Source of the DNA: Arion vulgaris
Lineage: Eukaryota; Mollusca; Gastropoda; Stylommatophora; Arionidae
Assembly (NCBI GenBank): GCA_020796225.1
Contig: CM036767.1
Coordinates: forward strand, 28,243,253-28,307,252
Length of the DNA stretch: 64,000 nucleotides
Reading direction: 5' to 3'
Part shown: positions 29,030 through 41,000 of the stretch, piece after piece
Layout: each line of letters starts with the position of its first letter
How positions within the stretch are numbered: position 1 is the first letter of the stretch
Position numbers and translations under genes: made by a program
The notes under the pieces: model-generated
Databases searched by the model: none
What the model was told of the DNA's origin: nothing
The model's input: only the letters and a program-made list of their open reading frames with translations

Positions 29030-32000
29030 ATTATAGATATATATTTTGTGTGTGTAATGTGTGTTTGTAAGATGTCTTAGGTAAGCATTCTACATATCAG
29101 TAAGTATGTATGAGCAAGTGTGTATGAGTAAGTAATGAATTAAAATTGTATGCTACTTAATCATGACTAATGTGGGCTAGTAAAATTGTATAATTATATT
29201 ACAAATGTGTACTGTCAATTTTTGGAGATACAGTAAACCCTCGTTAACCGAACTCGCTAACACGAACACCAGGTTAACAAGAACAAAAATGTGGTCCCGT
29301 CATAAATATCTATTTCTTATCAGTAAATAACACGAATTTCTGTGTACACGAATCACGAACTGTATTTTAGTCCCTCCGCCAATTTTATCTCATTTAACCC
29401 GAACTTCCAAAGCTGCACAATGTTTGTTGTCACCTTAAAAGCCTTTCATTGTTAGTGATCGGAAGGTAACACTAATAGTTTCATTTACCTGTGGATGTCC
29501 AGTTTGTGTAAAAGGAATGCCCTTGAGTTTGAGATAGACGAGTAGATAGGTGAAGACATTAATATGTACACAAAGCATTTTCGACAGCGGGAAAAGATGA
29601 ATGCGTCCCGGAAGGTGCGATACCAGATATGTGGAAGTAAATTGTCGTTTCCAGGATTCGTTACACCGTAGAAGCTCTGGGTACTGTATTTTTATTACAG
29701 GTACGAGAATTTTATAGCCAGAACACCCAATTAGAAGTAAAGTATGGTTTTGGGCAGGAAGGGGGAGAGAAGGGAGGAGGAGAAAGTGAAAATGAAAGTG
29801 AAATTCCAGTTGATATAAATCTGGTGAGAAAATGTTCAGATAGGACAGGGAAAGTTAGATAGAGTCAGTTGAAGAGTCATGTCTAAGAAGAAGCAGACAG
29901 GCATAGATCTGGAAACAAAACTAAGAATTCTAAACGAAGTAGACTGGTGCATTGAAGAAAAAGACAATTGCTGAACAGTATGGAATTGCCAAGTCTACCT
30001 TATCCACAGTACTTAAAGACCGGAAAAAATTCTTAATGCTGTTGCATTAGGTTCCGTATCAAATCTAAGCGACTTCGTAGTGCTAAGTATGAAGATATCT
30101 AAACGCTACTTCTAGAATGGTTCAACCATATCGCACTTCAATTTACCTTTAAGTGGACCTATAATTCAGTCAAAAGCAAATGAGATTGCCAAAAATTTGG
30201 ACATTCAAGATTTCAGCTGTTCCACTGGTTGGCTGTACCTGTTCCAAAAGAGACACTCAATTTCATCAGTAGTGATTTGTGGTGAAGCAAATAAAGTTGA
30301 TGAAGAAGGGACAAACAACTGGTTGCATGGATTTTACGGAGTGAGAGCAAAGTATGCCTCGTGTGACGTGTACAAAATGGACGAAACTGGACTTTTTTAC
30401 AATCTTTTCCAAGTCATACCCTCGGAATAAAAGGTGACAAGTGCCATGGTGGAGCGCGCAGTAAACAACGTCTAACTGTTGTCCTTGTATGTAATGCAGA
30501 CGGCGATGATAAACACCGCCCATGGGTGATAGGCAAGTCCAAGAAACCACGTTGTTTTAAAAACATGAACATGGATACTCTACCTTGCATCTACTCACCA
30601 TAAGTAGCTTGGATCGACAGCACATCATTTCGTAAGTGGCTTCTTCATTTCAACAGTCGAATGGTGGCTCAGAATAGGCATGTTCTTCTGACAATGGACA
30701 GGTGTATGGCCCATAAAATACATGATCTGAACTTAACAAACGTAAAGGTTCAATTTTCCCCCCAAATGCAACAAGTAGTCTACAGCCTTTAGATCAAGGC
30801 ATTATTGCTCTTATGAAGATAGCTTATCTAGCGACTTGTGAGAGCTGCAATTCGCGCTGTTGAAAACAACACGATAACCCCAAGTTGGAGTGTGCTCGAT
30901 GCAATAAAAGCTATCGCTGTCTCCTGGGAATCTGTGCCATCAAAACACTTGCAGAACTGCTTTAGCAGAGCCTGGAGACATAGCAACACTAATCTTATTG
31001 AAGAGTTAGATGGTGACATCGACACCACCTCTCATGACGAATGGGATATTCTTCAAGACGTTGCAAACCCTGGAGTTAGTTTTGAGGAATTCATTAGTGC
31101 AGATGACGATGTTGTCATGTGTTCTCCAGAGGAATCTGATGTACATGTACAAGCAGTTGTGTGTGAGGTGCAAGAAATATCATCAGAAGAAAGTGATGAA
31201 GACAATAGTATACCGCCCACCCGCCAGGAAGTGTTAACGGCCTTGGGCACTTTAGAACGGTTTGCTACAACAGCTGAAATGACCACTAGGTTTACGGAAG
31301 CTATACACACAGTTGGCCGTGAAGTTACTATGCACTTTCGCTCCCGTCTGCGACAGCGCAATATACAGGAATTTTTCTGCAGAAAATGATACGTGAGTAC
31401 TTCTTTAAAAGTTAATTACTGTAGTAGTGTTTCTATGATGGCATCTGTATTGTATATGGTTAATACTGTGCTGCATTGCAATGCTAAAATTTGAGTCCCG
31501 ATTACAATTTTTAAACACGAACTCGTGATTTTCGATCCCTTCAAGTTCGTGTTAACGAGGTTTACTGTATGTATTTTGTTTGAACTACCATTAGCAGTAT
31601 ATTTAAAAGTGAAAGTATTATTGTAAAATTTTAAATTAATTATGTTAAACATTACATATTTCATGAAGAAGTAAACTATATCCTTATGCAATTATGGAAA
31701 TAGATGTGTAAATTTATGTTATTGTGATTTATATATATATAACATTTTGGTATGTTGAGATATGTTAAATAATAATAATAATTCCTCTCATACCGTTACA
31801 CGTTACATAGGGCCTGCAAGTAATTTCTCCATACAGCTCTGTCCTGGGTAACTCGCTCAATCTCCTCCATGAAACTGAGACCGATATTTCCTGCCTCTCT
31901 CAGCAAAGTTCATTTCAGGGTCTCTTTAGGTCGACCTCTCTTTCTTGAATCCTTTGCATCCCACTTCAATGCCTACTTTGATATTCATTGATCATTTCTC

Positions 32001-35000
32001 CTCAAGTGTGCCCAACATATCTCCATCTTCTCTTTCTTATAACAGTTGTCACTAGTGGTTGACCAGACATGTCTCTGATTTCATCACTTCTTCTGAATCG
32101 TTCCATTTTATATTCATTATTTTTGCAGACATCTATTTTCAAATGCATTCAACTTGCTTTCTATATCTTTAGTCATTTTCCAACTCTCGCTAGCATATGT
32201 TAGGATTGATACAACATTTGAATTGAAAATTTGTAATTTAGTTTTAATACTATATAACTTGCAGTTCCATATTTTAAATATATGTTAAATATATATGCAA
32301 TTTAATAGTAATTTTATAAATATATCTTTGTCTTTGAATGTTTTAAGCTATTATAAATGACCAGACATAGTGAACTACACCATGAACTACACCATGAACT
32401 ACAATTATTTTCAACAATCAAATTTTAAAAAATATTTTTGTAGTATGATATTTCTACTGCAATGAAGATTAACTCTTTATGTCCACGAAAATTTTGGGGG
32501 GTAATCATGCTCTGCCAGAACACATTTCTAGCAACATTTTTCAAAATGGAATGATCTTGGAAATATGCCTATAACTTAAGTTCTTTGTAAGCTAGATTTA
32601 TACTGTTGGTATCAAAATATGCAGAATTAAATTCTGAACTATCTGATAATAAATAGTTATATATGTAAATCAGTATTTATTTAGTAAATTATTGTTGTAT
32701 TTCATGTTCAGAGTAACTACTACGACTTTCAAACTTGAATCAATACTTAGCCATTGCTGAATTCTTGACCATTGTCGGTGAAATCATAAACATGAAACAC
32801 TGTGTATGTTTATTTGAACTTTGGAACAAATCCATGTCTTGTTCGGCACTTTATCGACGTGGAGGACAAAACAACATCTTATAACTAAACTTTTCACACG
32901 AAAGTTCACTTTTTCACAACAGGAAAAATATATTTGCGAATAAAACTATTTACTAAAAATTCGAAACTAAATTCTACCATGCTGTATAGTATATGAATGA
33001 AATGGGAGTTATCAGTTGAATTCTGTAAACAAAAACAGTGTCGGATGTATAGTAGCTGAACAGTAAAACAAAGCGTGCATGGACTCAAATTAGCCGTTGG
33101 CAGCGTGTTTTGGCATAATGAGAGAACTGTTTTCTACGCTGGGAGCGTCGACTGGACATATAGAGTTAACAACATACCCCATCAGTGTAATTTGCACATC
33201 GTCAGCTAGTTAGAATGTGACTAGTTCATACAGATATAACTTCATAATTATATTATATAACACAGTGATACTGCACAAAATTCGAGAGCTACATATGAAA
33301 ATTGATTATATTTTAACGTAGTAGTATACAGTGTGTTTTTACATTAACAACAGCGAATTTAAACGATATATAAACCGACCAAAAAGTCGCCATTTCGTAA
33401 CCATGCCCAGGAATGTAAACAAAGAGTATCTAAGCGCAACAAAGGGACATTAATAAGTGAGCGCTACTGATACGTCGTGCAATAAATCCAATTTATTGCA
33501 TTTTATGACAGAGAAAATCCTGGTAGTAATCTTGTTAAAATATATTCCTGTGAGAACCAGTAAAAAAATGTATCAAACTATTTTGATGCTACCTATTGGG
33601 AAAAAATTTCTTAATTTTTCTGGAGAATATTGGAAATTCAGTCTTCATTTTTGAAAAATAATATAACTTTCTGCTCATTACCCATTTTTCATCAGGTAGA
33701 GTGTGAACTTTTCCCAGATTTGAGGGGTCATCGATTGTTGCTTCGCACTGTGAAGATTGAAGAATTGTTGGTTACAGAATTTGTAGACAAAGCAATGGAA
33801 ATCTTCAGACTCAACACTGTTGGACCACTAAAGTAAGAACTTAGAAGGAGACTAACTTTAACCCTTTCGCTGCTACATACTTTCTGAAGGCTGAGCTAAA
33901 AATAGCTACTCTTTGATTCTAGGTCACAAACGTTAATGTACGCCTAGAGCAGTGACAGTAGCAATGTATAACGTGTTAACACGTCTTTAGCCCACAGAGG
34001 AGAGATAATAACAGACGTGTTAATGCATCTTTAGAAGTGAATGGGAAAAGCGTATATATACGTCATTAGCAGCTAAAGGGTTAAGACAAACAACTTTAAT
34101 ATATATATGAATATTCTGCTTCTATTGCTATCATGTTGAATTGATCTATCACATCTTATTTCCATCTTTATATTGGCTGCCACTGAAAATATACATGATC
34201 TTAGTATGATTATGATGTTTGTTCTTCTATCTTGCTTAGACAATAAATATTACTCTAGTCAAGAGAGCAAATGTTATTCTAGTCAAAACATCATAGGACT
34301 TACTCAAGTCAAGCGATCACAGGTTATCCTAGTTAATTGTATGTAGAGTTGACTCTAGCCAAATTCACTAGTCATAACATCAAATCTGTGTTGTTCTGAT
34401 ATAGATCATTGCAGGAAGACACAGACATTGATGACGGAACTATATTGATGCTAAAGGAATTTGAAATGAAACATTGCATCAGTAAGTTAGCAAGTAAAGA
34501 TTGAGTTTAATTTGTGTTCCACACTATCAGCATACAGATCCTTCAGTGCCATTCATTCTGTTCAGAGTAAAATGAGTTTGATTCAATAACCAAAATAATC
34601 CCTTGCAATATTTTGTACAAAATAATTCAATTTGAACATTCTACTTTGCTTTTCAGTTTGCTTTTCACAAGCATTCTTCTTGGTGTCTTTTCACAGATAT
34701 TTGAACGTATACAAGAAATACTCTGATCTACTGAATGGAAAAGCAGAACAAGATTCCACTGCCTTCTTGCGAGAGAAGCATTCTATTCATGCCTTTAAAG
34801 ATGTAAGTTTAGTAGAAAGAACTAAACTATTGATAATTGTATTTGCTTACTTGCTTTATTTGCTTTCACAAGTGTCAATGCAAATATCTAGTGAATATAC
34901 CTGACATAAGTGAGAAATGTTTATTGAATGCAGTTTCATGTCTGTCTCAGTCAAAGTTCATGAAGACAGTTGAACCAATTTGATCTATCAGCATAAGTAT

Positions 35001-38000
35001 CTTTCCAAGATCATTCTCCACCTCCCCATGGTGACCATGGAATATATTTGCCGTACTGTAGTCTGGTAAAGCATGTAGGGATCAAAGAGAAAGCTACCCA
35101 CGGGGGTAGTAGTGTTATCACAGCTTCGTGGGTACGAGATTGACTTGCATACCAGATGAGTGGCTATGACTACACAAATTCCCTGGTTAACATCTAGGAA
35201 TCGATAACTGGCACAACTGCTGTGCAGCAGTGTTCAATACACTGGTCCAGAAAATGAGTTAAAAAGGACTGCAGAAAAGTAGGGCCACCTTTGACAGACT
35301 TCAAGGGCTGTTGTTTGTGTAACCTAGCCTGAAAAACAACACAAAATGAAAGCTTGTAATTCTGTGGGAAGACACAAATAGCTTGTCCCATCCCATTTCA
35401 AACTGAGATATGTGATGATAACTGAGACTGACTTGTCCTTTCAGTACCGCTTATGGAAACTTGTCTGTTTGGTGTTCACCATTTTGCACTCTCCTAACAG
35501 GAAAATAATACAGAGCGAAAACAATGAAATCCTTGTGGTAATGCAAGCATATATTTTCCAAAATGGAGAATGTTCCTACTCCAGAACAATCTCACTAATG
35601 CCATAGGCATGCTGAATCATTTTTGCTCTCATATACAAGTCACAAGGAGTGATTGAAAAGTCAGCTTAAACTAGTAAATTGAATTTGACTTTATCTGTTT
35701 GAAACAACGCTTTCTGTGGTTTCATAATCTCTATGTATAATCCTTAGTGTCTGATGTTTGTCCACCTATACACAGCCTCAGTTTACATCCAATATTCACC
35801 ATGTCTCGTACAAATGTTTTTGAGACACATCTAGGACCATTCAGCGACACAACAACGAAATGCAACAGCAACGGGTAACACCTGCTTAATATATGTGCAG
35901 AACATGATCTATTTATCACCAATACATTTTACCAACATAGGAGGAGCCAGATATTAACCTGGTATAAATGGAATAATATTAATCAAGCATCACAGATCGA
36001 CTATACTAGCAAAAAAGAGTGAAAGATGGAGAATACAAAACGCTAGAGCCATCCCAAATGCAATATTAGACTCTGATCATAGACCAGTGGTCCTATTTCT
36101 ACAAAAACCAATTAGAAAACAAGACAGGAGTACAACTCAACAAATTGAAATAATAGATATTGAAAAGCTAAATAATAATGAAATTAGGAATCAAATTGAA
36201 GGAGAAGTTACATCAGCTTTTAACACCCTAGAGGGAGTAAGCAACATAAATAAAGAATGGCAAATCTTCAAAACAAATATCATTGATATAGTGAAAGAAA
36301 ATTGTGGACTTAAAAAGTTAAATAAGCACAGAAAGCACACAGCATGGAGGAATGAAGAAGTTAAAAAGTCTATACAAGAAAAAAAGTGTTTCACAGGTGG
36401 CAAAAGTCAAAATTAGATGAAGACTACACCAAATACAAAACAGCAAGAATGAACAGTAAACATAAAGTAAAGTCATCTAAATCAGAATCTTGGGCAAAGT
36501 ATGGAGAACATTTAGCAGAACTATGCACTAAGGCACCAAGACAATTTTACAGAAGCATCAAGGCAATGAAGCTAAGAGAAGAACAATTCAATCCAGTCAC
36601 CATTATAAATAACAAGTCTAGGAAACCTCTTACCAACAGCAAAGATATTAAAGACAGATGGAAAGAATATTTTACGGAACTGTTAAACTGCAAAACACAA
36701 GGTACAGAAACATTTCAAATGAAACATGGAAAATACCAACAATTGAACATTTTAGAATCCGATGTTGAAATGGCACTAAATCAAAGCAAAAGACGGAAGG
36801 CAGCAGGGATAGATGGTATAACAACAGCAATGTTACTTGCGTGTAAGACAACAGCAATAACATGGCTGACCAGAATTTTTAACATAGCCTGGGAGGCACA
36901 AGAGGCTCCAGATGAATGGCAGAGAGCTATTATAGTCCCAATATGGAAGAACAAAGGAGACAAAAGAGAGTGTGAAACATACAGGGGTATCTCTCTTATG
37001 AGCAATATGGGAAAAATGTTTGCAAAAATATTGGAGCGAAGAACAAGACATATATTAGAGCCCCAGTTAAGCAATAGCCAGTTTGGGTTTAGGAGGGGTA
37101 AGAGCTGCACAGACGCAATATTTACACTAAGACAGATCTGCGAACAAACAATTGAATACAATCAAAGTAAACAGCTTATATTTATAGACCAAGAAAAGGC
37201 ATTTGATAGAGTAAACAGGTGCAAACTATGGAAGATCCTTGAAGAATATGGCGTCCAGGGACAACTATTAAGTTATTACCTTATGGCCTTATATCAAGAT
37301 AGCCAGAGTACAGTAAGAACAACAGAAGGAATGACCGACTGGTTCTCCATTACATCAGGTGTTAGACAAGGTTGTGTCCTCTCACCACTACTCTTTATTG
37401 CATATATGGATAAAATAACTCAAGAGTCAAATTCAGATAATGATGAAATAAATGAACTGCTGTTTGCAGTTGATCAGTGTATCAGGATACATCAAAATGA
37501 ACAAGATCTTATCTTATCTTATCTTATCTTAACCACATTTGCCGTGAAGCGCGTGGGAGAGTTATTTTCTATCTTGTGCCAGGTGTGTTGCGCTTGACGT
37601 TGCAGTCCATGCTTTCGCAGGGACTCTGAGATGTTATCTATCCATCTTGTTCTTGGCCTGCCTCGTGCTCTGCGCCCTGAGTGTCGATTATTATAGGCAC
37701 GTGATGGTAGTAAATGTGGTTCCATTCTCATTAAATGGCCGAACCACTTGAATCTTTGCTTCTCGATGTACTGTATGCATGGTATAGTACCAACGATGCT
37801 TCTGATATTCTCGTTTCTCACTCTATCTCGCCTTGTAACGTTGACAGCTTTTCGTAGACATCTCATTTCACATGTTGTAATCTTTCTTTCTTGTGTCTTA
37901 GTCAGGGGCCATGTTTGGCACTGATAGCAGAGAGTTGGAATAAATATGCAGTTTATCAGTTGTCGTTTGACTGCCATGTTAATGCTTGGATGTTTTAATA

Positions 38001-41000
38001 GTGGTGACAGTTGGTATGTCACTGCATTTGCCTTCTGGCATCTAGTCTCGATTTCTCTGTCCATCTTTCCATCTGCTGTGAATATACTCCCGAGATATTT
38101 GAATTCTGGAGTCTGTTGTATTTTGACATTATTCACGTGTATATTTAGTTGACCTGTTGACCTGCTTATTGTCATGACTTCTGTTTTGGAGGTGTTAATT
38201 TTCATGTCATATTTTTCGCATGTGGCTTGCAGGGCATTTATGTGTTGTTGAAGTTTGTGTTCGTTGTTGTAAATTATACTCTGATCATCTGCAAAGAGTA
38301 GTTCGTTTATTAAATTGTAGTTGTTATCGAGGTTGTTATCTGTCTTGGTTTCTTGCGTTATCCTGTCTATGTAAATATTGAAAAGTATAGGCGAAAGCAC
38401 ACATCCCTGCCTTACTCCTGATGATAATTCAAATTCGTCTGTCAGGCCGTCGCTTGTTCGTACTACGCTTGAGCATTTTTTGGTATAGCGCTCTAATATT
38501 GTCTAATAGTTGGCCTTGAATTCCATATTCACTTAGTATGGTCCATAGTTTGTTTCTGTTTATTCTATCAAAGGCTTTTTCTTGGTCTATGAATGCTAAG
38601 TTGAGCTGTTTGTCATATTCTATGGTGTTTTCGCTGAGTTGCCTTAGTGTGAACAGGGCATCAGTGCAACTCTTTCCTTTTCTGAACCCAAATTGAGCGA
38701 TGTTCAGCTGTGGTTCTATTATAGGTTTGATTCTAGATTCCAAAATTTTAGCATATAGTTTCCCAACATGACTTAATAATGATATTGAACAAGATCTACA
38801 ACATCATATTGACACCTTGAAAAAAAATTGTGTAAAACATGACATGAAAATCAACAACACTAAAACAGAAATAATGAATATGTGAAGAAAACTTAATAAT
38901 CTAGACATCCATGTCAATGGCACTAAAATAAACCAAGTGAAAGATATCAAATACTTAGGAAGCATATTCACAGAAGACGGAAAACTGGATAGAGAGATAG
39001 AGGCTAGAGTACAAAAGCAAATGCTGTAACCTACCAGCTAGCCCCATTGTTAAGGCACCCAAACATTTCACAGGCAGCTACGCAACAGATGATCAACAGC
39101 ATTTTATACCTACTTTGTGTTACCAGAACCAAACATGGACATTGAGCAAAGCGCAGTCACAAAAAATAACTACATGTGAAATGCGTTGCCTGCGAAAAGT
39201 TACCAACAGCACAAGAAAAGACAGAATCACCAACATCAGCATAAGAAAGAAAGTTGGCACAAAAACCGTGCTTGAATTACATAGATAAACAAAGAATGAA
39301 GTGGTTTGGCCACTTAATAAGAATACAACCAAACTCCACAGTATACAGAGTCTTCTACAACAGAACATCGGGAAAGAAGGCAAGAGGAAGACCACGGAAA
39401 AGATGGTTAGATGGCGTAGCAGAATCCTGTGAATGAGCAAAGATAACAATCACACAAGCCACCAGAACAGCGCAAGACAAAAAAAGAAAAACCCCAACAC
39501 TGGGCAACAACCCGGTAGCAGTGTGACGACAAAAGAAAGAGAAGAAGAAGAAAGAAACAGTTTCGAAATCGGATCAATATTAGCTTTAAAATAAAATGAA
39601 ATTCTTGATGTCCGATCCGACATTAAAATTTGCGATCTTTGTTACAGCAGGACACATGGTTAAGAAAGCTTAACAGTCAAAAGGATATAATCAAAAATTG
39701 CCACATGGCTCTACAACATAGGCACGGATTACGTCCCTTAATAATTAGGAAGAATGCGAAAACGCTACTTTGATTAGACGTGAAGCATTACAGAACCACT
39801 CGAACCGTTAAAATCGTTTAACGACGACATAGCCGATTCAAACCACTTCTTAAAAATATATGAAAACACAATTCATGCTATTAGATGACATCTTATGGAA
39901 AGGCTTACCCAATTTCTCATCAAGGATTAATAACAACTTTCACCCGTCGGAGCGAGGGTTTAAATTTGCTAGTGGTTAAATATTTAAGGAAATTAATTTT
40001 TAGAGGTTAAAATCTAAATATTTTTAGACAATTTGCTGAAAATGTGATATTGTATGTGGAAAATGGTCAAATTTATAGACAACTTATGCACTTGCCTCTA
40101 TGAACAAATATTGCCTATCAAACAGTAATGAGACTGCCGTGAACTAGAACTCAAACATTGCCAAAGTTTGAATGTGCTGGTGGTCACATTCTCCTAATAT
40201 AATCAGAATACAATAATATAAATTTAAAGTTAATCTTCTTATGCAATAAAACATGACACAAAGTGTGGACATTGACCAAACTGGTTAAATTCTATAGTGT
40301 GATGTGCAGCCCATGGTAATTGATGTGTTAAGTAACTCAGAATCTATATTTCCAGCTTTCCTAATCTTTATTAACAATATTCCAGACAAGAACATTTCAG
40401 AATTTAACTAAAAATCAGTTTCTATTGCTTGTTTATTTTAATACAGAAAATTGACTCCTTCCAAGACCTCAGGGATGAGATTTTACTTCTCAGAGTCACA
40501 GCCCCCCTGAGTATGTTCTGCCTGGATTGCGTACATCTAAATCAGGATATGAGCTCTCGGGCGCAGAGGCTGCGAGACAGATTGGTGATATTTGAGGTGG
40601 ATGAAAACAGGGAACTCAACAGGGCGTAAGTTTATCTGTGTTTGTCATGCTTCAAGAGCATCATATTCAGCTCTGTAAGTCTTAATGGGGGATTCTGGGG
40701 TATGTGGGTGAAGAATATTTTTTGTTTGTTTTCATATTAATATAGCGCCCGAGTGGTTACCGGGGCCCAAATTTGAGTGTAAAGAATAGAACCACTGTTA
40801 TCTGTCGCATGTCGTAAGAGGCGACTAAGGAGTTTTGGCTGAAATCGGATGCATGTGTCCTAAACGTTAGAAGTCTATGCGTTTAGGGGCCTACCAAACC
40901 AATGTGCAACGGATACACGTTCTTGGCAAAGATCAAACATATCACAAAGAGTGAATAAAATTGGTCGTAAAAGAACGAACGCAAAGAAGAAGAAGAAGAA

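Larger units (their letters stand above)
35823..39546 (+). mobile_element. LINE family C, copy 1, inside the Helitron
   Basis: It begins within the endonuclease domain ([45 protein letters not shown]), so it is 5' truncated. The linker and RT follow from 36087 on. It is interrupted at 37509 by an antisense LINE and resumes at 38798 with the region after the RT palm ([33 protein letters not shown]). The tail is GAAGAAGAAG near 39540. Close relative: the copy at 45041-47018. Confidence 0.88.
35728..39972 (+). mobile_element. Helitron, copy 2, containing nested LINEs
   Basis: It begins TCTCTATGTATAATCCTTAG after an A and shares GTCCACCTATACA and CCTCAGTTTACATC with the other Helitron. It ends with a hairpin (ACCC, ten-base loop, GGGT at 39942-39960) then CTAG at 39969-39972 followed by T. 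The Helitron parts are 35728 to about 35822 and about 39547 to 39972, some 520 bp in all, hence non-autonomous. A LINE C copy fills the middle. Confidence 0.8.

Noticed and set aside
28920..29048. TA-rich block as a replication origin or regulatory site
   Set aside because: It is a plain TA microsatellite; nothing else supports a function.
30838..31389. 183-residue frame as a domesticated jerky/CENP-B protein
   Set aside because: It lacks the catalytic and DNA-binding parts, lies between Tigger inverted ends and is out of frame with the upstream half; simple decay explains it.
34407..34482. Possible extra dynein exon between exons 7 and 8 (acceptor TGATATAG, donor GTAAGT, open frame [19 protein letters not shown])
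   Set aside because: Its phases do not fit: including it breaks the frame into exon 8, and exons 7 and 8 join perfectly without it. The text does not resemble the dynein tail.
36386..37597. 403-residue open frame as a host gene
   Set aside because: It is a LINE reverse transcriptase with motifs A, B and mutated C; the last ~30 codons come from the antisense LINE insertion after 37509.
37519..38400. 293-residue minus-strand frame as a host gene on the opposite strand
   Set aside because: It is the RT C-terminal half of an inserted LINE with perfect target duplications and a repeat tail.
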